A stretch of 64,000 nt of DNA from CADEEN01 sp963706685 (GTDB lineage Bacteria; Pseudomonadota; Gammaproteobacteria; Burkholderiales; Burkholderiaceae_C), in the NCBI GenBank assembly GCA_963706685.1, contig CAVPMY010000005.1:1-64000 (forward strand). The letters run 5' to 3'. The notes under the pieces are model-generated. The model was given only the letters and a program-made list of their open reading frames with translations, was not told the DNA's origin and ran no database searches. Each line of letters begins with the position of its first letter. Within the stretch, counting starts at the first letter, position 1. Of the stretch, positions 52,896-62,610 are shown piece after piece. A program made the translations under genes and the position numbers.

Positions 52896-55274
52896 ATGCC
52901 GTTGACCGCCATCCACCGCAAGCTGCTGCGCGAACTGTGGCAACTCAAGGGCCAGATGGTCTCGATCGCGCTGGTCGTGGCCACCGGCATCATGACCGTG
53001 CTGACGATGCGCGGCAGCTACGACTCGCTGGTGCAGGCGCAGCAGTCGTACTACGCGCAGACGCGTTTTGCCGATGTCTGGGCGCCGCTCAAGCGCGCGC
53101 CCGACAGCCTGCGCGAGCGCCTCGCAGGCGATCCCGGGCGTGGCCGCGTGTCGACACCCGCGTCACCTTCTACGCCACGCTCGACCTGCCCGGCCTGGAT
53201 GCGCCGGCGCAGGCGCGGTTGGTGTCTCTGCCCGAGCAGCGACGCCCCGATGCTCAACGACATTCGCATCCGCAGCGGGCGCTACCTGGCGCCGGGCGCG
53301 GCGAGCGAGGTGCTGATCAGCAGCAAGTTCGCCGAGGCGCGCGGCATTGAAGCCCGGCGACACACTGCGCGCGATCATCAACGGCCGCGCGCGCGATCTC
53401 GACATCGTCGGCATCGCGATTTCGCCCGAGCACACCTATGCCGTGCCACCCGGCGCGCTGTACCCGGACGACAAACGCTACGGCGTGCTGTGGATGAGCC
53501 GCAAGGTGCTGGGTCCGGCCTACGACATGGACGGCGCATTCAACGAGGCCGTCGTGACGCTTGAGCCCCGAGGCGAATCCGCAGGCGGTGCTGACGCGGA
53601 TCGACACGCTGCTCGATCCTTACGGCGGCCTGGGCGCCTATCTGCGCAAGGACCAGGCCTCGCACCTGATCCTGCAGGGTGAACTCGACCAGAACAAGGT
53701 GATGGGCACGGCCATCCCGGCGGTGTTCCTGGGCGTGGCGGCCTTCCTGCTCAACCTGGTGCTGTCGCGACTGATCGCCACCCAGCGCGGCGAGATCGCC
53801 GTGCTCAAGGCCTTCGGCTACCGCGGCCGCGAGGTCGGCCGTCCACTACCTGCTGTTCGCGATGGCCGCCGTGGTCGCGGGCGCGGCCCTCGGAGCCGTC
53901 GCCGGCATCTGGCTCGGCGGCGCCTACGTCGACCTGTACGGCGCCTATTTCGACTTTCCGCATCTCGACTACCACTTGAGTCCGCTGCTGCTGGTCATCG
54001 CGACGGCCGTCAGCGTGCTCGCTGCCGCGGCCGGGGCCCTGCTCGCGGTGCGCCGCGCGGCGTTGCTGCCACCGGCCGAGGCGATGCGCCCGGAGCCGCC
54101 GGCGAGTTTCGAGGCCGGCTGGCTGGAGCGCTCGGGCCTGGCGCGTGCGCTGCCGTCGTCAGCTGCGCATGGTGCTGCGCAACCTGCAGCGCAAGCCGCT
54201 GCAGGCGCTGCTGTCGTCGCTCGGGGTGTCGTTCTCGGTAGCGATCCTGATCATCGGCCTGGCGATGTTCGACGGCGTGCAATGGATGATGGATCTGCAG
54301 TTCCGCGTCATCCAGCGCGAGGACCTGTCGGTGTCCTTCGACGAGCCGCGCACCGCCGCGGTCGAGCACGACTTCCACAACCTGGCCGGCGTGACGCGGG
54401 TCGAGACCTACCGCACGGCGCCGGCGCGATTGCGCTCGGGGCATTTCGAGAGGGAGATCGCCATCCAGGGGCTGGCCCCCGACGGCCGGCTGCGCAGCCT
54501 CGTCAGCGCATCGGGCGGCGAGCAGCCGCTGCCGGCCGACGGCCTGGTGCTGAGCGCGATCCTGGCCAGGCAGCTGCATCTGGCGGTCGGCGACGCGGTC
54601 GATGTCGCAGTTCCTCGAAGGTCAACGCCGCAAGGCGCGGCTGCCGGTGGCCGGCGTCGTCGACGACTTGCTCGGCGTTTCGGCCACCATGAACCGCGAC
54701 GCGCTGCAGCGCTGGATCGGCGGGCCGGTGATGGTCTCCGGCGCCTACCTGTCGGTGGCGGCCGACGCACTGCCCTCGCTCGAGCGCGAACTGAAGACCG
54801 TGCCGGCGGTCGCCGGCGTGGCTTCGCCCGAGCACGATGCTGGCGTCGTTCGAGAAGCAGATGGCCGAGAGCCTGTTCATCGCCGTCGGCTTCCTGCTCG
54901 GCTTCGCCTGCGTGATCGCGGTGGCGGTGATCTACAACGGCGCACGCATCTCGCTGTCGGAGCGCGGACGCGAGCTGGCCAGCCTGCGCGTGATGGGGTT
55001 TCGCCGCAGCGAGGCCGCGCTGCTGCTGCTCGGCGAGCAGGCGCTGATCACGCTGCTGGCGATCCCGATCGGCTGGCTGCTCGGCTACGGCTTGTCGTAC
55101 GCCGTCGTCAGCGCGATGCAGACCGACACCTACCGCCTGCCGCTGGTGGTCCATGCCCAGACCTACCTGCTGGCGGCGGCGATCGTGATCGCCGCCGCCG
55201 TGGCCAGCGGGGCCCTGGTCCGCCGCCGCGTCAACCGCCTCGACCTGATCGCCGTCCTCAAGACGCGTGAGTGA
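52896..55274 (+). CDS. FtsX-like ABC permease (frameshifted)
   Basis: About 790 residues with two FtsX domains. LRELWQLKGQMVSIALVVAT is the first helix, then a periplasmic domain (AISPEHTYAVPPGALYPDDK, GELDQNKVMGTAIPAVFLGV), the FtsX motif LSRLIATQRGEIAVLKAFGY, LRMVLRNLQRKPLQALLSSL, and the second FtsX unit ISLSERGRELASLRVMGFRR with AQTYLLAAAIVIAAAVASGA. The end is LDLIAVLKTRE. Frame shifts near 53125, 53235, 53345, 53565, 53840, 54165, 54605 and 54830; one is an extra G in CTCGCAGGCGATC. It would move lipid, lipoprotein or peptide with the preceding ATPase. Confidence 0.82.
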
Positions 55275-55285
55275 GTATTCAACAA

Positions 55286-56589
55286 TGAACGACACCAGCA
55301 AGAAGACCGATTCAACGACCGACCGCAGCGAACGGCAAGGCCGACGCCCAGCCTGCCGCCAAGCCGGGCGCTCGCAAGACCGACAAGCCGAGGCCATTCA
55401 ACTGGAAGAAGTGGTTGACGATCGCCGCCATCGGCGCCGTGGCGATCGCCGCTGGCCATCGCGATGCTGCAGCCGTCGGTGATCGACGTGCAGATGGCCA
55501 AGGCCACGCAAGGCCCGTTGTCGGTAGCCGTCGAGGCCCAGGGCCAGACGCGCGCCAAGCTGCGCTACACGGTGGCGGCGCCGATCAGCGGCCGGCTGCT
55601 GCGCACCCGCCTCGGCGTCGGCGACCGCGTCGAGCGCGGCGACGTGCTGGCGCAGATCGCGCCGCCGCCGACCGACGCCCGCTCGCTGGCCACGGCGCGC
55701 GCCGAACTCGCTGCGGCGCAGGCCCGGCAGCGTCAGGCGGCTGCGCTGCGCACCGAGGCGGCCAGCAGCGCCAAGAGTCGCGAACGCCGAGGCGGCGCGC
55801 CGCGCCGAGCTGTTCCGCATGGGCATGATCAGCGTCGAGTCGCGCGACACCTATGCGCAGGCAGCCCAGGCCGCCGTTGCCCGGCTGGCCAGCGCCGAGG
55901 CCTCGCTGGTCGCAGCCGAGGCCGAGGTGCAGAGCGCACGCTCGCGCCTGCTCGGCGCCGGCAGCGGCGCCGGCGATGCCGGTGCGATCGATGGTCCGCG
56001 CGCCGGTGAGCGGCCAGGTGCTGAAGGTGATCGAGGAGAGCGAGCGCGTCGTCGCAGGCCGGCAGCCCGCTGTTCGACCTGAGCCAGGGCGATGCGCTCG
56101 AACTGGTGGTCGACGTGCTGACGCAGGACGCGGTGCAGGTGCGCGCCGGCCAGCCGATCCGCATCACCGGCTGGGGCGGGCCGACCGCGCTGGCCGGCAC
56201 GGTCCGCCATGTCGAGCCCGGCGCCTTCACCAAGGTCTCGGCGCTGGGCGTCGAAGAGCAGCGCGTCAACGTCATCGGCGACCTCGACGACGCGCCGCCG
56301 ACGCTGGGCGCCGGCTACCGCATCGAGGCGGCGATCGTCACCTGGACGGGCGAGTCGGTGCTGCAGCTGCCGACCGGCGCCTTGTTCCGCCGCGACGGCG
56401 CCTGGCAGACCTTTGCTGTCGAGGGAGGGCCGAGCGCGTCTGCGCAAACTGGAAATCGGACATCGCAATGCCGAGTTCGCCGAGGTCAATTCGGGACTCA
56501 AGGTGGGTGAGGCCGTGATCGTCTTCCCATCGGATCTCGTCTTGGACGGCGCGCGGGTGAAAGCCGGCGCCGGCAGCAGTGGCGGCTGA
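55286..56589 (+). CDS. HlyD-family periplasmic adaptor of the MacB-type exporter (frameshifted)
   Basis: About 430 residues. A basic N terminus and one membrane anchor near WKKWLTIAAIGAVAIA, then VIDVQMAKATQGPLSVAVEA, lipoyl half VAAPISGRLLRTRLGVGDRV, coiled coil (SLATARAELAAAQARQRQAA, RAELFRMGMISVESRDTYAQ), second lipoyl half VRAPVSGQVLKVIEESERVV, and barrel FDLSQGDALELVVDVLTQDA. Frame shifts near 55330, 55455, 55785, 55985, 56055 and 56430. It follows the permease by 11 bases and overlaps the PLD gene. Confidence 0.82.
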
Positions 56590-58168
56590 GCCGCGTGCGG
56601 TTCGGTGCTGCGGTCGCGCCGTCGCACTGCTGCGCTGCATGGCAGCCGGCCTGAGCGTCGGCATCCTGGCCGGCTGCTCAGCCCTGCCGTCTCAAGCCGA
56701 CCGCAGCGTGTCGATGGCGTTGCCTGACACGCGGACGACGACGGCACTCGGCAGGGCGATCGCGCCGCAGGCCGACGCGCATCCCGGGCGCTCCGGCGTG
56801 CACCCGCTGCTCGACGCCAACGATGCTTTCGCGGCCCGCATGCTGCTGGCCCGCGTGGCCGAGCGCAGCCTCGACGTGCAGTACTACATCTGGCGCCAGG
56901 ACCTGACCGGAACCCTGCTGTTCGACGCCCTGCGCAGCGCTGCCGAGCGTGGGGTGCGGGTGCGTTTGCTGCTCGACGACAACAACACGGCCGGCCTCGA
57001 TCCGACGCTGGCGGCACTCGACGCGCATCCGAACATCGAGGTCCGGCTGTTCAATCCGTTCGTCCAGCGCAGCCTGCGCTGGCTGGGCTTCGCGACCGAT
57101 TTCTCGCGCCTCAACCGGCGCATGCACAACAAGTCGTTCACCGCCGACAACCAGGCCACGATCGTCGGCGGCCGCAACGTCGGCGACGAGTACTTCGGCG
57201 CCACCGACGGCGTGCTGTTCGCCGATCTCGACGTGCTGGCCGTCGGCCCGGTGGTCGGCGACGTGTCGGCGGATTTCGATCGCTACTGGGCTGCAGAATC
57301 GTCGTACCCCGTCGCTCGGCTGCTGCCGCCGGCCGACGCACCAGTGCTCGCCGAGCTGGCGAGCACGGCGTCGCGTGTACAGGACGACCCCGACGCTGCG
57401 GCCTATGTGCGCGCAGTGCGCGGCTCGGCTTTTGTCGACAGCCTGTTGCGCGGCCAGCTCGAGCTGCAATGGACGCCGACGCGCATGGTCAGCGACGACC
57501 CGGCCAAGGCGCTCGGCCTTGCCGGACCGCAGGGCGCGATGATGGCCAAGCTGGGGCTGGTCATCGGCGCTGCCGAGCGCGAACTGGCGATCGTGTCGCC
57601 GTACTTCGTGCCGACCGCGGCCGGTACCGAAGCACTCACCGCGATGGCGCGCCGCGGCGTCAAGATCAAGGTGCTGACGAATTCGCTCGAAGCCACCGAC
57701 GTGGCCGCGGTTCACGCCGGCTACGCCAAGCGCCGCAAGGCCTTGCTGGCGGCGGGCATCACGCTGTACGAGTTGAAGCATGCCGCGCCCGAAGCGCAGC
57801 AGCGCAAGACGACGGCGCGACCCGGCGGCAGTTCGGCTGCCAGCCTGCATGCCAAGACGTTTTCGATCGACCGCTCGACGCTGTTCATCGGTTCGTTCAA
57901 CTTCGACCCGCGCTCGGCGCAACTGAACACCGAGCTCGGCTTTCTGATCGACAGCCCCGCGCTGGCCGCCGGTGTGGCCCAGGCGTTCGACAGCGCCGTT
58001 GCCGCGGTGTCCTATCAGGTCGTGGCCTCCGACAGCGGCGAACTCGTCTGGATCGATCAGCGCAGCGACGGGCAAGCGCTGCGGCATGACACGGAGCCGG
58101 GAACGAGGTTCTGGCAGCGTGCCTGGATCGGTCTTCTTTCGCTGCTGCCGATCGAGTGGCTGCTGTAG
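56579..58168 (+). CDS. Phospholipase D family lipoprotein, cardiolipin-synthase-like
   Basis: 529 residues from GTG 56579, or 509 from ATG 56639. Lipobox SVGILAGC is within reach of both starts. Two HKD motifs: HNKSFTADNQATIVGGRNVG and HAKTFSIDRSTLFIGSFNFD, with LDVQYYIWRQDLTGTLLFDA before the first and the IVSPYFVPTAAGTEALTAMA stretch between. The pattern is that of ClsC/YmdC-type enzymes. It probably acts on phospholipid from the periplasmic side. It overlaps the adaptor by 11 bases, which ties a lipid-acting enzyme to the MacB-type exporter. Confidence 0.87.
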   Translation: MAAEPRAVRCCGRAVALLRCMAAGLSVGILAGCSALPSQADRSVSMALPDTRTTTALGRAIAPQADAHPGRSGVHPLLDANDAFAARMLLARVAERSLDVQYYIWRQDLTGTLLFDALRSAAERGVRVRLLLDDNNTAGLDPTLAALDAHPNIEVRLFNPFVQRSLRWLGFATDFSRLNRRMHNKSFTADNQATIVGGRNVGDEYFGATDGVLFADLDVLAVGPVVGDVSADFDRYWAAESSYPVARLLPPADAPVLAELASTASRVQDDPDAAAYVRAVRGSAFVDSLLRGQLELQWTPTRMVSDDPAKALGLAGPQGAMMAKLGLVIGAAERELAIVSPYFVPTAAGTEALTAMARRGVKIKVLTNSLEATDVAAVHAGYAKRRKALLAAGITLYELKHAAPEAQQRKTTARPGGSSAASLHAKTFSIDRSTLFIGSFNFDPRSAQLNTELGFLIDSPALAAGVAQAFDSAVAAVSYQVVASDSGELVWIDQRSDGQALRHDTEPGTRFWQRAWIGLLSLLPIEWLL

Positions 58169-58205
58169 GCTGAGTGGCCGCTGCCGGACGCTGCGGTTGC
58201 CTTTG

Positions 58206-58237
58206 TGACCGATAGTCTGTATCATGACCGTCAGTCA
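58206..58237. promoter_or_regulatory. Two TetR-type operator copies before the regulator gene
   Basis: TGACCGATAGTC at 58206-58217 and TGACCGTCAGTCA at 58225-58237, 19 bases apart centre to centre, both reading TGAC-N5-GTC. A third, more symmetric copy lies at 58966-58980. The second copy covers the codons after an in-frame ATG at 58224. Confidence 0.6.
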
Positions 58238-58262
58238 CGAAGAAAACCGCCCTCTGCATCCC

Positions 58263-58925
58263 ATGAGTATTCAAGACCGCAAGTCCCGTGAATTCGACCG
58301 CCGCGGCCAGGAGATCCTGGCGGCGGCTTTGGCGCTGTTCGAGTCAGACGACTGGGAGGCGGTCACGGTCGAGCAGATTGCCAACCGGGCCGAGGTCGGC
58401 AAGGGCACGGTCTACAAGCACTTTGCCAGCAAGGACGAGATCTACGCCCGGCTGGCGATGGACTTCCAGCGCCGCATCCTGGCCGGCAACGGCCGGATCG
58501 ACAGTGCGCTGCCGGTGATCGATCGTTTCCGGGCGCACCTGCGCGTGGCCTGGGACCTGCACCTGTCGAGCAAGGAACTGCACCGCGTATTCCTCTACTG
58601 CAGCCGCAGCGAATTCCGCTCGCGACTGGAGCCCGAGACGCTGGCCGAATTGCAGGCGCTGGAGATGCAGGTCGCGCAACCGACCCATGACCTGATCGTC
58701 GAGGGTATCGCGCAGGGCATCTTTCCGCGCAAGCCGGTGCCGCTGCTGCTGTTCGGCGCGCAGGCGGCGTTCTGGGGCGGCATCCAGCTGGTGTGGAGCG
58801 GCTACCTCGGCGAGATCGACAAGGCGCAGTACCTCGACGAGCTCGGCAACTTCATGCTTGCCGGATTGATTTACCACGACCGCCGCATGGCAGCGCGGGA
58901 GCGCCAGGTGGAAGGGGTGCGCTGA
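58263..58925 (+). CDS. TetR family regulator of the RND efflux operon
   Basis: 220 residues from ATG 58263. The in-frame ATG 58224 is less likely because operator-like repeats lie right on it. Helix-turn-helix: FDRRGQEILAAALALFESDD, VEQIANRAEVGKGTVYKHFA, SKDEIYARLA. The C-terminal domain has HLRVAWDLHLSSKELHRVFL and SGYLGEIDKAQYLDELGNFM. It runs co-directionally with mipA and the RND operon, which have their own operator copy at 58966. Confidence 0.87.
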   Translation: MSIQDRKSREFDRRGQEILAAALALFESDDWEAVTVEQIANRAEVGKGTVYKHFASKDEIYARLAMDFQRRILAGNGRIDSALPVIDRFRAHLRVAWDLHLSSKELHRVFLYCSRSEFRSRLEPETLAELQALEMQVAQPTHDLIVEGIAQGIFPRKPVPLLLFGAQAAFWGGIQLVWSGYLGEIDKAQYLDELGNFMLAGLIYHDRRMAARERQVEGVR

Positions 58926-58965
58926 CGCCGGCCCTTGTTCCAACCCGCTCTCTTTTTGCCGCATC

Positions 58966-58980
58966 GTGACCAACGGTCAC
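58966..58980. promoter_or_regulatory. Probable TetR operator GTGACC-AAC-GGTCAC before the efflux operon
   Basis: Perfect 6-bp inverted repeat around AAC, sharing the TGAC-N5-GTCA core with the sites at 58206-58237. It lies 41 bases after the regulator stop and 47 before the mipA start, the place for a second promoter. Confidence 0.65.
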
Positions 58981-59026
58981 ATGCGGACCGATGGACCCCC
59001 GCCCTCAACAAGGAAACGACTCACCC

Positions 59027-59884
59027 ATGAACCGCTCGAGCAACCGAACCACTGCCGCCACCCTGATCGCCTCGCATGCGCTGCTGCGGCGCGCATCGCG
59101 CACGACCCAGCATCACGCTGGCCTGATCGTGCTGGCCATCGCCGGTGCCGGCCTGAGCGCCAACGCCCGGGCGCAGTTCGCCCCTGACGATCAAGCATCA
59201 ACCGGCTCGCAGTTCACGATCGGCGTCGGCGCCGCCTACGTACCGCGCTACGAAGGCGCCGACGACTACAAGGCGCGCGCGCTGCCGTTGATCAGCTACC
59301 GCAGCGGCCGCTTCTTTGCCGGCGCGCTGGGCGGCATCGGCTACGACTTCTCGACCGTGCCCGATCTGCAGTTCGGCCCCGTCGTCTCATACCGCTTCGG
59401 CCGCGACGAAAGCGACTCCGATCGCCTGCGCGGCCTCGGCGACATCGACAGCGGCGCCGATGTCGGCGCGTTCGTGCGCTGGAACATTCGGCCGTTCTTT
59501 GTGCATGCCACGGTCAGGCAAGGCGTCGGCGGTGATGTCACCGGCACGCAACTGAGGCTCGGCGCGGGCTACGGCTTGGCCATCGGCCCGTCGGACCGCG
59601 TGGTGCTCGATGCCTCGGTCGATTGGGCCGACAGGGAAGTCATGCAGGCCTACTTCGGGGTCACGGGCGCGCAGTCCGCCCGCTCCGGACTGAGAGCGTA
59701 CAACGCCGATTCCGGCATCCGCCGCTATGGCGTCGGCGCGCTGTGGACGCATTCGTTCACGCCGCAATGGTTCTCCACGGTCGGCGTGGCGGCCTACCGC
59801 CTGGGCAGCGAAGCCGCCGACAGCCCGATCACGGTCGACCGCAACGCCGGTCTCGTCAGCTTCGGCGTCGGCTACCGGTTCTGA
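59027..59884 (+). CDS. MipA/OmpV family outer-membrane protein
   Basis: 285 residues, intact, from ATG 59027; the frame extends to 58991 but that would run through the operator spacer. Signal region ends in NARAQF. Barrel features: FTIGVGAAYVPRYEGADDYK, ARALPLISYRSGRFFAGALG, GIGYDFS, LQFGPVVSYRFGRDESDSDR, and a C-terminal Phe (VSFGVGYRF). MipA proteins are outer-membrane barrels or scaffolds for murein enzymes and often accompany efflux or stress loci. Confidence 0.88.
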   Translation: MNRSSNRTTAATLIASHALLRRASRTTQHHAGLIVLAIAGAGLSANARAQFAPDDQASTGSQFTIGVGAAYVPRYEGADDYKARALPLISYRSGRFFAGALGGIGYDFSTVPDLQFGPVVSYRFGRDESDSDRLRGLGDIDSGADVGAFVRWNIRPFFVHATVRQGVGGDVTGTQLRLGAGYGLAIGPSDRVVLDASVDWADREVMQAYFGVTGAQSARSGLRAYNADSGIRRYGVGALWTHSFTPQWFSTVGVAAYRLGSEAADSPITVDRNAGLVSFGVGYRF

Positions 59885-59889
59885 ACATC

Positions 59890-61366
59890 ATGTTGAACAA
59901 CGCCATGGCCGATCGGCCCGGCCAGGGTCGGGCCCGCGCTGCTCGGCGTGGCGCTGCTGCTCGGCGCGTGCGCAACCGGTGCACCGCCGCGCCCGGCAGA
60001 GGTCGTTCTGCCGCCGACCTACGACCAGCACGGCGAACGTCGCCGATGTGGCAGCGCTGGACCAGTGGTGGACGCTGTACGACGACCCGCAGCTGACGAG
60101 CCTCGGTCGACCGCGCGCTGTCGCAGGGCTTCAGCGTGCGCGAGGCGCAGGCGCGGCTCGACGAGTCGCGCGCGCTGCGAGCGCTGGCGCTGTCGGCAGT
60201 TCGGCTTGCAGGGCAATCTGCAGGGCAACGCCGAATACCGGGACACGCGCGACATCGACGGCTCGAGCAACAGCGTGTTGTCGCCGGCCAGGCGTCACGA
60301 AGACGGCCAACGTCAGCCTGCCGGTCAGCTGGGAGCTCGACTTCTTCGGCCGCCGCGGCGCCACCGAGCGCGCGGCCGTGGCCGACATCGACGCGGCGCG
60401 TTTCGACGTCGAAGGCGCGCGCGCCGCCATCGCCGCCGAAGTGGCGCGTGCGCTGTTCCAGAGCCGCGGCCTGAAGGTGCAGCGCGACGAGGCGCTCGAG
60501 ACCCTGCGCATCCAGAACGACCTGTTCGGCGTGGTGACGGAACGCGCGCGGCGCGGCCTGGCCGCGTCGTCCGAGGCCGACCGCGTGGCCGCCGACCTGG
60601 CGCAGGCCGAGGCGCAGGTGGAGGACCTGGGCGCTGCACTGACCGCATCGCGTCGCGCCTTGCTGGTCGTCGTCGGCAGCGGCACGGCCGCGCTCGGCGA
60701 CGATGACGAGGTGCTGGCGTCGCTCGATGCCGTGCCAGAGGTGCCGGTCGCGATGCCGGGCGATCTGCTCTCACGCCGACCCGACGTGCGCATGGCGGCG
60801 TCACGCGTGCGGCGAGCGGCCAGCAACGTGCGCCTGGCCGAACTCGACTTCTTTCCGCGCTTCACGCTCAACCCGGGCCTCGGAATATCTGCACAGCGCG
60901 GCACGATCGACTCGACGACCGGCTTCTGGTCGCTGGCCGCCGGCCTGACGGTGCCCGTCCTCGACCGGCCGCGGCTGCAGGCCCAGCTCGACGCCGAAGG
61001 CGCGCGCACCGAGCAGTCGGTGCTGGCCTACGAGCGCACGGTGCAGACCGCGTTCTCGGAAGCCGACCAGTCGCTGACGCGCCTGCAGGCCGACCGCCGC
61101 CGCGTCACCACGCTGACGGCGCGGCGAGACCCGCGCCCGCAGCGCCTACGAGGCTGCACTGCGGCGCTACGAACTGGGCTTTGCCAACCTGCAGGAACTG
61201 CTCGACGCCGAGCGCGCTTGGCGCGCGACGCGTTCCGCACTCACCACGCGCAAGACTGGATGCGCTGCAGCGCTCGGTGCAGGTCTTCCAGGCCCTCGGC
61301 GGCGGCTGGAATGCCGCGGCTCGAGCGCCCAATACACAGCTCACACAGACAGGACCGCAAGGCTGA
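59890..61366 (+). CDS. RND-system outer-membrane factor, NodT family (frameshifted)
   Basis: About 480 residues. A lipoprotein signal with LLLGACATGAPPRPAEVVLP, then LDQWWTLYDDPQLTSL, VSLPVSWELDFFGRRGATER, EVARALFQSRGLKVQRDEAL, LLSRRPDVRMAASRVRRAAS, LDFFPRFTLNPGLGISAQ and RYELGFANLQELLDAERAWR. Frame shifts near 59925, 60030, 60105, 60195, 60290, 61125 and 61250. Six bases separate it from mipA. It is the exit duct for the pump encoded downstream. Confidence 0.8.
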
Positions 61367-61371
61367 TCAAG

Positions 61372-62610
61372 ATGAACATCAAATCAAACCGCCAATGGGC
61401 CTGGCCGCTGGTTGCGGCGCTGGTCCTGACGGCCGCGTGCTCGAAGAAGCCCGAAGCGCCCGCAGCCGCCACAGAATCCAGCGGCGCCCGCACCGTCAGC
61501 GTCACGACCGTGGTGCAGCGGCCGATGGCCGGCACCCTCACGGCCTCCGGTCTGCTGGTGCCGCGTGAAGAAGCGGCGGTCGGCTCCGAGCTGTCCGGAT
61601 TCCGTGTCGCCGACGTGCTGGTCGACGAAGGCGCAGCGGTCAAGCAGGGCCAGGTGCTGGCGCGGCTCGACCCGGGCCTGCTGATGGCCAAGATCGCGCA
61701 GGCCGAAGCCGGCGTCGCGCAGGCCAAGGCGCAGGCCGTGCAGGCGCGCGCCGAGGCGGCCCGCGTGGCCGGGCTCGACGGCAGCGGCATCCTGTCGGAC
61801 GAACAGATCGGCAGCCGCCGTTCGCAGGCCAGCAGCGCCGACGCCGGCGTGCAGGTGGCGCAGGCGCAGTTGAACGAGTTGCGAACGCAGCAGCAGCGCA
61901 TGGTGATCCGCGCCCCCGTCGCCGGCACCGTGCTCGAACGTTTGACACGCCGCGGCGATGTGGCCAGCCCGGCGCAGCCGATGTTCCGCATCGCGCGCGA
62001 CAGCTTGGTCGAACTCGATGCCGAAGTGCCCGAAGACGCACTCGCCGGCATCAGCGTCGGCGACGCCGCCACGGTCCGCCTGTCCTCCGGCCAGGAACTT
62101 CAGGGCACGGCGCGCCTGCTGTCACCGCGCGTCGATCCGCAGACCAAGCTCGGCCGCGTGCGCGTGCGCCTGCCGGTCGACAAGGCGCTGCGTCCCGGCG
62201 GCTATGCCGCCGTGGTCTTCAGCCGCGGCGCCACGCCGGTGCCGGCGGTGCCGGAAAAGGCGGTGCTGTTCGAGGCCAGCGGCCCCTTGCTGATCGTCAT
62301 CGACAAGGACAACCGCGCGCGCCGCGTGCCGATCAAGACCGGAACACGTGCCAATGGTTTCGTCGCCATCGAGCAGGGCCCACCGGTGGGCACACGCGTG
62401 GCCATGGGCGGCGGCGCCTTCCTGCTCGACGGCGACCTGGTCGATCCGGTCGCCGCGGGCCCGCTCGCAGGCACAGCCGCGAGCGCGAGCCGGCCCGCAG
62501 CCGAGGTCGCGCTGATGGCGCCCCCAGACGGCGGCAAAGCCCGCCGTCGCCCCCCAAGGCGAACAAGCCCGCGGCAGCAGCCCGTCACTGACTCCGGGAA
62601 GCAGCCATGA
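61372..62610 (+). CDS. RND efflux periplasmic adaptor lipoprotein
   Basis: 412 residues, intact. Lipobox LVLTAAC, then VTTVVQRPMAGTLTASGLLV, lipoyl half SELSGFRVADVLVDEGAAVK, a short hairpin AKIAQAEAGVAQAKAQAVQA, the second half RMVIRAPVAGTVLERLTRRG, and barrel and proximal domain LDAEVPEDALAGISVGDAAT, with RVRVRLPVDKALRPGGYAAV. The last 40 residues are basic and rich in Pro, encoded by a C/G-run segment (GGCGCCCCCAGACGGCGG) like the extragenic repeats elsewhere. The stop overlaps the pump start. Confidence 0.9.
   Translation: MNIKSNRQWAWPLVAALVLTAACSKKPEAPAAATESSGARTVSVTTVVQRPMAGTLTASGLLVPREEAAVGSELSGFRVADVLVDEGAAVKQGQVLARLDPGLLMAKIAQAEAGVAQAKAQAVQARAEAARVAGLDGSGILSDEQIGSRRSQASSADAGVQVAQAQLNELRTQQQRMVIRAPVAGTVLERLTRRGDVASPAQPMFRIARDSLVELDAEVPEDALAGISVGDAATVRLSSGQELQGTARLLSPRVDPQTKLGRVRVRLPVDKALRPGGYAAVVFSRGATPVPAVPEKAVLFEASGPLLIVIDKDNRARRVPIKTGTRANGFVAIEQGPPVGTRVAMGGGAFLLDGDLVDPVAAGPLAGTAASASRPAAEVALMAPPDGGKARRRPPRRTSPRQQPVTDSGKQP

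Noticed and set aside
52128..53564. ATPase-permease fusion as one protein
   Set aside because: The frame is open through the junction, but a family-like end (VDEIVW and TGA) lies one shift away and the region is error-rich; kept as the alternative in the feature note.
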